From Bacteroidales bacterium (GTDB lineage Bacteria; Bacteroidota; Bacteroidia; Bacteroidales; UBA932), in assembly GCA_017551215.1 (NCBI GenBank), contig JAFZMA010000112.1, forward strand, positions 1 through 8,555: 8,555 nucleotides of DNA, in the 5' to 3' direction. Numbering within the stretch: position 1 is the stretch's first letter; every line of letters begins with the position of its first letter. Of this stretch, positions 1 to 5,980 are shown one piece after another. The position numbers were made by a program, and so were the translations under genes. The notes beneath the pieces were generated by a model. That model worked only from the letters and a program-made list of their open reading frames with translations, did not search any database and was not told the DNA's origin.

Positions 1-1
1 A

Positions 2-208
2 GCATACGCTTCAGAGAAGAAACTCCTCAAGAACATTGTGCTCTTTGATGTTTACACCGGAGACAAGATTCCAGAGGGCAAGAAGCAGTATGCAATCAGC
101 TTCTATCTGCAGGATCCTGAAAAGACCCTGACAGACAAGGCAGTAGATGCCATAATGGAGAAACTTCTCAGATTGTTCAAAGAGAGGTTTGGAGCAGAAT
201 TGAGATAA
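2..208 (+). CDS. pheT: Phenylalanyl-tRNA synthetase beta subunit, C-terminal end (partial)
   Basis: This is the last 68 residues of an open frame that enters from the left edge and ends in TAA. It reads KNIVLFDVYTGDKIPEGKKQ, then a YAISFYLQDPEKTLTD segment, and finishes KERFGAELR. That pattern is the C-terminal anticodon-binding (FDX-ACB) domain of bacterial PheT: the D-x-Y-x-G-x-x-I-P-x-G-K-K segment, the strand before TLTD, and the final helix. The full enzyme is about 800 residues and charges tRNA-Phe in the cytoplasm as an (alpha-beta)2 tetramer with PheS; this domain contacts the tRNA anticodon. Only the 3' end is visible, so integrity of the rest cannot be judged. The next gene starts 13 bases after the stop on the same strand with no terminator between, so read-through into it is likely. 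The identity rests on recognition of the domain. Confidence 0.85.
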   Translation, partial: AYASEKKLLKNIVLFDVYTGDKIPEGKKQYAISFYLQDPEKTLTDKAVDAIMEKLLRLFKERFGAELR

Positions 209-221
209 AAACAAAACATAC

Positions 222-890
222 ATGAAAAGATTCTTTTTAGCTGTAATCTGCATACTGGCTATAGCTGGCTGCGGCCGGAACAAGAAACAGGCCTCAGATA
301 ATCCCGATGCAAATCCGGTTCAGACCATATCCTCTGAAAACAAGGCAGAAACAACTGCTGCAGAAGAGGTTAAACATGAATATCTCTCTCAGGACCTGGC
401 AACATTTGACCTTTACGGGCAGGTTCAATCTGTTAGCTATAGTCAGGAACATGTTTATCCTGTGTCTGTAGAGTTTGATTCAGACGGTAAGCTGATTGCA
501 ATTCAAAGGATTGACAGCGAGGGTACTGCAGAGGAAGCTGTATATTCGCGTGATGCAAATGGCAGAATTGAATCTATCCGCTATGAGTCTGATAGCTCTT
601 GGGAGACACTCCTCCGCTACGGAGATGGAGAGGGATTCCAGGCTCCGGTTGTGGTTACCAACTCTAACATGACGGGCAATTATACGGAAGAGACTTACCG
701 TCGAAACGCAGATGGATATGTGACCAGTTTGAGCGTGGAAGAGTATATCCACTTTGAGAAAGTGGAAGACAATGATCCCCGTACCATTGAATTCTCGGAT
801 TATGACGAGAAGGGCAATTGGCAGAAATGCACTACAAAGTGGGGCGAGTATACTTCTGTCCTCACCCGCACCATTGCCTATTTCAAATAA
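222..890 (+). CDS. Putative lipoprotein with YD/RHS-like repeats
   Basis: A 222-residue protein of unknown function. The N-terminus MKRFFLAVICILAIAGCGRN is a lipoprotein signal peptide with lipobox I-A-G-C (Cys17). A polar Asn/Glu/Ala-rich linker (about 18-60) follows. The mature part contains four spaced copies of an aromatic-x-x-D/N-x-x-G-x motif, at about residues 85 (FDSDGKLIAI), 108 (YSRDANGRIESI), 159 (YRRNADGYVTSL) and 194 (YDEKGNWQK). These resemble YD/RHS-type repeats and the YDEKGNW motif seen in many Bacteroidetes envelope proteins. It probably sits lipid-anchored in the outer membrane or periplasm, where such repeats form beta-sheet. The ATG has an A-rich leader without a Shine-Dalgarno sequence, normal for this phylum. 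It lies 13 bases after pheT, and its last 13 bases overlap the convergent FISUMP lipoprotein gene. The family and ligand are not recognised. Confidence 0.82.
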   Translation: MKRFFLAVICILAIAGCGRNKKQASDNPDANPVQTISSENKAETTAAEEVKHEYLSQDLATFDLYGQVQSVSYSQEHVYPVSVEFDSDGKLIAIQRIDSEGTAEEAVYSRDANGRIESIRYESDSSWETLLRYGDGEGFQAPVVVTNSNMTGNYTEETYRRNADGYVTSLSVEEYIHFEKVEDNDPRTIEFSDYDEKGNWQKCTTKWGEYTSVLTRTIAYFK

Positions 891-2308
891 ACCGGGCGGA
901 CTACCAGTCCGTAAGCGCGTTGCATCATCCCTGTTTCCGGAGATGAATAATAGTTCTTTGAGAACTTTAGGACATTCGCAAAAGACGCTGATGTCCAAGA
1001 GGTCTGCTCTATTTTATTGGACCAATAGTATCCATAACTAGTATCTGTTTTAGCAGACTCCTTGTAATAGCCGCCTGTGAGTGGCATGAATATGAATTTG
1101 CTAGTATAACCTTCTATTATGCTGTGGAAACAATAGCCCCAGATTCCATCTGCGAATGATAGCATCATTTCAGTATTTGAAGCGTTAAGCAGATCCTTGA
1201 AATCGTTAAGGCTTGGCGTTCTCCAATCATCTCCAAGGCTTTTAGTTGCAGCATCGTCTTCCGGCAACAGAGAAGCAAGTCCGTCAACAATTCCCTGATC
1301 TGGGCGATCCGGGTCATATTTGGTTACCCATGAATAAGAACCGTAAGCATAATTGTCCCAAGAATAAGTTGTTTTAGTGGCAGTCTCAGCCCATGCGTAG
1401 AAGTTTCCAGCCTCTCCTGGGCGACTAGCTCCCAAGTTCTTGGTGGCCCAGCAGACGGAGTATCCATCACGGTCTATTCCCAGATCTACATAATCCGGCA
1501 TTGCCTGGAGAGTGACATTTGTCTTGTAGTACTTCCCGTTTTCCAGTTTCACATTTTTGGCCGCTGTATAATACAGGCCGTCTGCTCCTTTTGCCAGAAA
1601 AAGGAATACAGCTTTCTTGTCTTCAAGATGGGACATTGCCACATAAACCGTGTTGGTCTCTGCATCGGGCTTTACTTCTATGAATTTATAATTGGCGCTG
1701 TAACCCGGCCTGACATAGGTTTTCAGGTTAGAGGAGAATATGGACACATTAGAAATGCTTCTGTTGAAAGTGAATTTTGTGATACTCACCTTGCTCTCGA
1801 AATTAACTTCTGTTTCGTTAAAAACCACATTTTCCCCATCTATGCTCTGTACCGTAACAGAGGCTTCAGCCATATCGTGATTCTTTGCAATGTTCGCAAG
1901 AGTTCCCTTCTGGGATGGAAGGTATAAATAGTCTTGACCTTTCTGAAGGTATCGCAGAGTATAGGTTTTTCCAACTGTCATTGTCTTTGTAATTGTTCCG
2001 GACAATGTGGTGTTTATTCCATCACTTTGGGCTGTCAAGCTTCCGTAATCGGAATTTGAATCACAAATATAGACTACATCTCCTGCTTCCCAGGAAGTAT
2101 TGAGACTGCCGCCAACCTCGCTCAGTGCTTTGCTTTTAGCGTCACCACTGCCTTTTGTTGCATTGATGCTTGCCTTCCAAACTTTTGGAGATTCTATTTC
2201 TTCCTTTGCAGAATTAACTGGTTCGTCTTTCTGAAGACCAATACCGCTGCAAGCTGTGAAGGCAAGTATCACAGATACAGCATAAGCTAAAGTGATAATC
2301 TTTTTCAT
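878..2308 (-). CDS. Fimbrillin-like / FISUMP-domain surface lipoprotein
   Basis: A 476-residue predicted lipoprotein: signal peptide MKKIITLAYAVSVILAFTAC with lipobox F-T-A-C (Cys20). Residues about 30-268 have the look of Bacteroidetes fimbrillin-like proteins: a TK...W..GD opening (SWEAGDVVYIC), Tyr/Thr/Ser-rich beta strands, and a YYKTNVTL ending. From residue 273 (YVDLGIDRDGYSVCWATKNL) to the C-terminus is a FISUMP domain (Fibrobacter succinogenes major paralogous domain), with W-A-T-x-N-L-G-A, FYAWAET, DDWRTPS, a GYYWS segment and the terminal YGLVVRPV. The role is probably adhesion or surface structure; the ligand is unknown. An in-frame ATG lies 15 bases further upstream, but I chose this start because GGGAGG sits 7 bases before it and the signal peptide begins properly here. 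The start overlaps the upstream small gene by ATGA, so the two are probably translationally coupled. The 3' end overlaps the convergent lipoprotein gene by 13 bases. Confidence 0.9.
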   Translation of the reverse strand: MKKIITLAYAVSVILAFTACSGIGLQKDEPVNSAKEEIESPKVWKASINATKGSGDAKSKALSEVGGSLNTSWEAGDVVYICDSNSDYGSLTAQSDGINTTLSGTITKTMTVGKTYTLRYLQKGQDYLYLPSQKGTLANIAKNHDMAEASVTVQSIDGENVVFNETEVNFESKVSITKFTFNRSISNVSIFSSNLKTYVRPGYSANYKFIEVKPDAETNTVYVAMSHLEDKKAVFLFLAKGADGLYYTAAKNVKLENGKYYKTNVTLQAMPDYVDLGIDRDGYSVCWATKNLGASRPGEAGNFYAWAETATKTTYSWDNYAYGSYSWVTKYDPDRPDQGIVDGLASLLPEDDAATKSLGDDWRTPSLNDFKDLLNASNTEMMLSFADGIWGYCFHSIIEGYTSKFIFMPLTGGYYKESAKTDTSYGYYWSNKIEQTSWTSASFANVLKFSKNYYSSPETGMMQRAYGLVVRPVYLK

Positions 2309-2439
2309 ATCTCGTCCTCCCATGCATCGTCTTCATCAACATATACGTGAACAGAACCTCTAGTAGAGGCTGCCATTAACTCAGCCATTTCGATAATCAT
2401 GACAGAAATGGCCGGCGTTACATACTCTTTTTTTCCCAT
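2305..2439 (-). CDS. Small acidic protein (44 aa), translationally coupled to the FISUMP lipoprotein
   Basis: A 44-codon frame beginning MGKKEYVTPAISVMI and ending DEDDAWEDEI before TGA. Its layout is a short basic start with K-x-Y-x-x-P-x-I-x-V, a hydrophobic/Ala middle (EMAELMAAS), then a strongly acidic tail with one Trp. From memory, this layout recurs in small uncharacterised Bacteroidetes proteins encoded beside fimbrillin and FISUMP lipoproteins; I cannot confirm this by search. Three things support a real gene: the stop shares ATGA with the lipoprotein start; the lipoprotein's GGGAGG lies inside its last codons; and a perfect TAnnTTTG element lies 22 bases upstream, predicting a leader of about 16 bases. 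There is no signal peptide or clear membrane segment, so it is probably cytosolic. Possible roles are a leader peptide, a small regulator or a secreted-peptide precursor. The function is not recognised. Confidence 0.72.
   Translation of the reverse strand: MGKKEYVTPAISVMIIEMAELMAASTRGSVHVYVDEDDAWEDEI
2316..2321 (-). promoter_or_regulatory. Strong Shine-Dalgarno for the FISUMP lipoprotein gene
   Basis: On the minus strand GGGAGG lies 7 bases before the ATG at 2308. Most starts in this window have A-rich leaders without such a site, so it stands out. It decides the start, favouring the MKK start over the ATG 15 bases upstream. It also lies inside the Trp-Glu-Asp codons of the small upstream gene, so ribosomes finishing that gene pass directly over it, which suits translational coupling. 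Confidence 0.7.
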
Positions 2440-2461
2440 ATCCAAGATTTTTTGACTTAAG

Positions 2462-2469
2462 CAAATTTA
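2462..2469 (-). promoter_or_regulatory. Bacteroidetes -7 promoter element for the small protein/FISUMP operon
   Basis: The minus strand reads TAAATTTG, a perfect match to the Bacteroidetes -7 consensus TAnnTTTG. With the usual offset, transcription would start near 2455, giving a leader of about 16 bases before the small gene's ATG at 2439. No good -33 TTTG/TTG is seen 19-21 bases upstream, so it may be weak or depend on an activator. Confidence 0.5.
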
Positions 2470-2509
2470 CAGATAGTTACAGGGTTCAGTCACATGCCCT
2501 GGCTTGTTT

Positions 2510-2542
2510 TTGACGAAGTGGCTCAATCTGTTGACGAAATGC
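2510..2542. promoter_or_regulatory. Direct repeat pair, 21-base periodicity: candidate LytTR operator
   Basis: Two copies of TTGACGAArTG occur at 2510-2520 (r = G) and 2531-2541 (r = A), so they start exactly 21 bases apart, two helical turns. GCTC follows each copy closely. Known LytTR-family sites (AgrA, ComE, AlgR types) are short direct repeats with this spacing, and a LytTR regulator is encoded downstream at 5208-5939. The reverse strand TTCGTCAAm fits the published LytTR half-site pattern only partly. The block is centred at 2526, midway between the two opposed promoter elements. The repeat is seen directly; its use as an operator is inference. Confidence 0.5.
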
Positions 2543-2582
2543 TCTTTTTTCCGGATTAAAGCCGGCTGAAAAATTAAATCCA

Positions 2583-2590
2583 TAAATTTG
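2583..2590 (+). promoter_or_regulatory. Bacteroidetes -7 promoter element for the kinase operon
   Basis: TAAATTTG is a perfect TAnnTTTG match whose last base is 7 bases before the kinase ATG at 2597. With the usual offset, transcription would begin at or next to that ATG, giving a leaderless or nearly leaderless mRNA. No clear -33 motif is seen at the expected distance. The region is AT-rich, so a chance match is possible. Confidence 0.48.
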
Positions 2591-2596
2591 TAACCG

Positions 2597-5200
2597 ATGA
2601 GATCTGGAGTACGATATTTTTTTCTTATTCTGTGCCTTGTGCACTGTTCCGGCATCTTTGGTGCCGTTGCTTTAGACAGCACACTGAGCTTCAGACGGTT
2701 TACTACGCTGGATGGTCTTCCTCAGATGCAGACAGAGACCATTTGGCAGGATTCCCGCGGGTATATCTATATAGGCACTCTATCTGGCTTTGTAAAATAT
2801 GATGGCATCTCTCTGAAACCTTATCTTAAAGGCAGGAGGGAGAATATAGTTGCTTTCCAGGAAGTGGGCTCAGAGCTTCGTGCTCTTGGTTTTGTGAGAC
2901 AATGGAGAATCAAAGGTTCAAGGGTAGTGCAGTCTCCAATAGATCCCGATGGAAACTTCCTTTTGAACAATCTGAATTCTACGGATTTGCCCAATGGCTA
3001 TCTGCTGCTGGAAGACAGACAGGAGAAAGGAAGGGTGCTATGCTGTCTGGAACCGGGTGGAATGAGTCGGGTTCTGGATGCTCCGGTTTTGGATGCCATG
3101 ACTCCGGACAAAAAGATTTTCGTAGATTCTTCTTTGATTTATGTGCCTACCCATGAAGGCCTTTACATCGCTGAGAAAGGAGAACTTAGGGGAATTTCAA
3201 AAAAGGATGATGTTTTTTCTTTGGTCAGGGTTGAAGACAAGCTGTTTGCACTTGCTTCTGACGGGGTTTATCTGGTGAGTGGAGACAGTCTCATCCTGCG
3301 TCTTGAATACCGCTTTGAGGCCCCAGATTACGGCTTGTCTGTAAGGAGGAACCGGAAAGGGCAGCTTGTAATTGCAGATACCCATAGCATCTATCTCTAT
3401 GATGATGAAAAGGTTGAGATGAGTAAATTAGCCTCTGGTTTTAACTTGATAAGATGCCTGTTCATAGATAAATGGGATCGGTTGTGGCTGGCAACCTATC
3501 AGGGAACCTACTGTTTCTTTCATTGTGATTTTGTTAATTATCGGTTGAAAGACGGAAACGATATTGTCAGGGCATTGGCTGTGAGCGGTAATCATCTTGT
3601 TCTGGGGACTCTTAACGGAAAGGCTATATCAGATGGAAAGGTGCTGGATTCACTTGACGGTAACTTTTATTATCCGGGAGCGGCAGTTATTGATGGCAAA
3701 GCCTATCTGTCCGGAAATGGAGATATAGCCTGTGTATACGGAGGCTCATTCAAGTGGCTTCATCTTCCCAATGACAGTTACAGGTTTGTGAGTTCTCTGG
3801 ACAGTATTCTTATCATAGGAACCAGAAACAGTTTACTTGCCTATAATCCTGCCGATTGCAGACTTGATACACTGGCAACTGAAATGGCACACCCATGGAA
3901 TGCCGTATCTGACGGGATGGGAAAACTCTGGGTGAGCTGCAACTCAGGACTTTACTGCCTTATCAGTTTTGATGTCGGGAACTACCCATTTGTCAAAACC
4001 AAAAACACTTCTGGAAGTCAGGTAATTACGGCAATGGCTTCCAACAGCAACGGATTGCTCTGCTATGCCATTGCTGATTCTCTGTTTTGCACAAGCGGTA
4101 TAAATCAGAGGTGGATGAAAGAATTGTCGCCTGTTCTCTCTGGACATGAAATACGCTCTGTACACATCTCTGGCTGCAAGTACCTCATAGCCGCGGCTAT
4201 AGACGGGCTGATGGTTTGTCACATCAGCGATTCTGGAGAGGCAAGTGATGTTCATTGGTTTGATTCCACTAACGGATTCACCATGATAGAACCTATGTTG
4301 GGGCCGATGGCTGAAACAGAAAATGGTACTGTTTATCTGGCTGGAGTTGAGGGAATGACATCTTTCAATCCAGAATTTTTGCTCAGCGATAATCAGCATT
4401 CGACAATTGTGGAGGCCCCTGTTCCGTTTTGGAGACGATGGTGGTTTGTGCTTTTGGCTGCGGTCTTAATCTTGACATTGATATGGAGGTTATCTCAATT
4501 GTTCCATCAGCAAAGGACAAGAAAGAGAATGGCGTTTCTGGAAAGGGAAAAAATGCAGAAAGACCTTCAACTCCAGGCTGTACGCTTGAAGGCTATCCCT
4601 CATTTTCATTCTAATGTAATTGCAGGAATAGAGTTTTTTGTGCTTAATAAATCATCAGATGAAGCTTCTCATTATCTGAAACTCTACTCTGATTTTACTA
4701 ATAAGACACTGTCTGAAATTGACAGGCCGTCCAGATCCATTGCAGAAGAAGTTGATTATGTGCGTAATTATTTGGAACTGGAAAAGTTGCGTTTTGGAGA
4801 ACGCCTTCAGTACATTATTTCTGTGGCTCCCGGCGTAAATCAGGAACAGAGGGTTCCCAACATGTTGCTTCATACTTACTGCCAAAATGCGGTAAAACAT
4901 GGTATTTCTTCCAAAGCGGGAGTAGGGGAAATAGATGTGAGAATTGTCAACAAAACTATAGATGGCACAGGCTATGTTTTGCTTTCAGTGAGCGACAATG
5001 GGGTAGGACGCTCAGAGGCCGCACGCTCCGGAGGTTTTTCTACAAAACAGGGGCTCAAGATTCTGGGCCAGCAGATAGAACTTTACAATCAGATAAACCG
5101 ACATCATATAATCCAGTCTGTAACAGACTTGACAGACAGTATGGGTATGCCATCGGGAACACGTTTTGAGGTATTTATACCAGAAGATTACAAGTGCTGA
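2597..5200 (+). CDS. Two-component sensor histidine kinase: periplasmic propeller repeats, one TM segment, LytS-type kinase
   Basis: An 867-residue membrane sensor. A signal peptide occupies about residues 1-23 (MRSGVRYFFLILCLVHCSG...). Residues about 30-593 carry two-component-regulator propeller repeats, clearest at 49-69 (IWQDSRGYIYIGTLSGF), about 288-300 (FIDKWDRLWLATYQG), 441-456 (GMGKLWVSCNSGLYCL) and 571-593 (ENGTVYLAGVEGMTSFNPE). A transmembrane helix follows at about 616-634 (WFVLLAAVLILTLIW), then a basic linker and a His_kinase/HATPase module. The presumed phospho-acceptor is His669 in AIPHFHSNV, ATP binding involves Asn764 in YCQNAVKHG, and the glycine box is DNGVG at 800-804. It should sense a periplasmic ligand, perhaps a glycan, and phosphorylate the LytTR regulator encoded 7 bases downstream. 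No Y_Y_Y domain is apparent between FNPE and the membrane helix. The next Met (residue 44) would remove the signal peptide, so this start is secure. Confidence 0.92.
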   Translation: MRSGVRYFFLILCLVHCSGIFGAVALDSTLSFRRFTTLDGLPQMQTETIWQDSRGYIYIGTLSGFVKYDGISLKPYLKGRRENIVAFQEVGSELRALGFVRQWRIKGSRVVQSPIDPDGNFLLNNLNSTDLPNGYLLLEDRQEKGRVLCCLEPGGMSRVLDAPVLDAMTPDKKIFVDSSLIYVPTHEGLYIAEKGELRGISKKDDVFSLVRVEDKLFALASDGVYLVSGDSLILRLEYRFEAPDYGLSVRRNRKGQLVIADTHSIYLYDDEKVEMSKLASGFNLIRCLFIDKWDRLWLATYQGTYCFFHCDFVNYRLKDGNDIVRALAVSGNHLVLGTLNGKAISDGKVLDSLDGNFYYPGAAVIDGKAYLSGNGDIACVYGGSFKWLHLPNDSYRFVSSLDSILIIGTRNSLLAYNPADCRLDTLATEMAHPWNAVSDGMGKLWVSCNSGLYCLISFDVGNYPFVKTKNTSGSQVITAMASNSNGLLCYAIADSLFCTSGINQRWMKELSPVLSGHEIRSVHISGCKYLIAAAIDGLMVCHISDSGEASDVHWFDSTNGFTMIEPMLGPMAETENGTVYLAGVEGMTSFNPEFLLSDNQHSTIVEAPVPFWRRWWFVLLAAVLILTLIWRLSQLFHQQRTRKRMAFLEREKMQKDLQLQAVRLKAIPHFHSNVIAGIEFFVLNKSSDEASHYLKLYSDFTNKTLSEIDRPSRSIAEEVDYVRNYLELEKLRFGERLQYIISVAPGVNQEQRVPNMLLHTYCQNAVKHGISSKAGVGEIDVRIVNKTIDGTGYVLLSVSDNGVGRSEAARSGGFSTKQGLKILGQQIELYNQINRHHIIQSVTDLTDSMGMPSGTRFEVFIPEDYKC

Positions 5201-5207
5201 AAAAGAT

Positions 5208-5939
5208 ATGAAAAAGCTTAGAACAATTGTCGTTGAGGATGAACGTCTGCCTATGCTGTCACTTCTGAAAAAGCTGGAGGACTACTCAGATATGATTGAG
5301 GTGGTGGATTCCTGTCAGACATACAATGCTGCCAGGCAAAGTATTATACGTTTAACTCCAGACCTGCTTTTTCTGGATATTCAGCTCGATGGCTCCGACT
5401 CTCTTGAGCTTTTGGATGAACTTAGGCAAATCATAGACCTTCCTTACATTATCTTCACAACTGCATTTACAGACAGCGAATATTTGTTAAGCGCTATAAA
5501 ATTTTCCGCTGTTGACTATCTTGTAAAACCCATTGGGAAAGTTGAACTTGCAAAGGCCATAGCCAAAGCTGTAAAAAGGGCTGAAGATTTTCGGACTAGG
5601 GAAACGGAGTTTGAAAGGCTGAGTTTCAAGGCCGTAAACTCCAAATTGTTCTTAAGACCAGACGATATTGCATGGTTCAAGGCAGACGGGAACTATTCCA
5701 CTATTGTCACATTTGACGGGAAAGATATGATTCTGGAAAGTATGCTGTCTTTGGAGATGAGATTGCCGAGCAACATTTTCAAGCGGCTAGACCGCAGCAC
5801 GATTGTCAACATCCGTAAAGTATATCGCCTTAATCAGCAAAAGCGCATTTGCTATTTCCGTTCAGATAACACCGGACAGAGCGAGCTTGAACTGGAACTC
5901 TCTAAAAGCGGTGCAGAGACACTTCTGAGGTATCTTTAA
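5208..5939 (+). CDS. LytTR-family response regulator
   Basis: A 243-residue regulator. Receiver domain, about residues 4-120: acidic pair Glu10-Asp11, phospho-acceptor Asp57 in LLFLDIQL, Thr84/85 in IIFTTAF, and Lys107 in YLVKP. LytTR DNA-binding domain, about 138-242: FLRPDDIAWFKADGNYSTIV, later FKRLDRSTIVNIRKVYRL, then the ELELSKSG stretch. The architecture and length match the LytR/AlgR class. It is probably phosphorylated by the kinase encoded just upstream and binds paired direct repeats; a candidate site is at 2510-2542. I chose the ATG at 5208, 7 bases after the kinase stop, over an in-frame TTG at 5166 inside the kinase gene, because the receiver's first strand (LRTIVVEDE) begins directly after it. 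The leader is A-rich. It is almost certainly co-transcribed with the kinase. Confidence 0.93.
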   Translation: MKKLRTIVVEDERLPMLSLLKKLEDYSDMIEVVDSCQTYNAARQSIIRLTPDLLFLDIQLDGSDSLELLDELRQIIDLPYIIFTTAFTDSEYLLSAIKFSAVDYLVKPIGKVELAKAIAKAVKRAEDFRTRETEFERLSFKAVNSKLFLRPDDIAWFKADGNYSTIVTFDGKDMILESMLSLEMRLPSNIFKRLDRSTIVNIRKVYRLNQQKRICYFRSDNTGQSELELELSKSGAETLLRYL

Positions 5940-5980
5940 TTTGATTACCTTTGGGAAGAAACAAAGTTAGTAGGCATATT

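Noticed and set aside
896..925. Hairpin after the YD-repeat lipoprotein as an intrinsic terminator
   Set aside because: No run of T follows the stem on the plus strand, and the sequence is explained by conserved coding on the minus strand.
480..998. Long minus-strand open frame opposite the YD-repeat lipoprotein
   Set aside because: It has no recognisable domain or plausible start region, and lies antisense to a frame with a signal peptide and repeats and to the FISUMP 3' end.
2476..2515. CAGGG...CCCTG inverted repeat (2480-2484 / 2497-2501) followed by a T-rich stretch, resembling a plus-strand terminator
   Set aside because: No plus-strand gene precedes it, the stem is only 5 pairs with a 12-base loop, and it lies between divergent promoters.
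2560..2567. 8-base palindrome AGCCGGCT upstream of the kinase gene
   Set aside because: It is short, with no second copy or known regulator; chance is sufficient explanation.
2467..2682. 71-codon minus-strand frame across the divergent control region
   Set aside because: It would run through the kinase signal peptide, both promoter regions and the direct repeats, with no family features.
3944..4399. 151-codon minus-strand open frame within the kinase gene
   Set aside because: It is antisense to well-conserved propeller repeats and has no motif; its composition fits a shadow frame.
5166..5207. TTG start extending the response regulator by 14 residues into the kinase gene
   Set aside because: The added residues precede the receiver's first strand without any family match; the ATG at 5208 gives the usual length.
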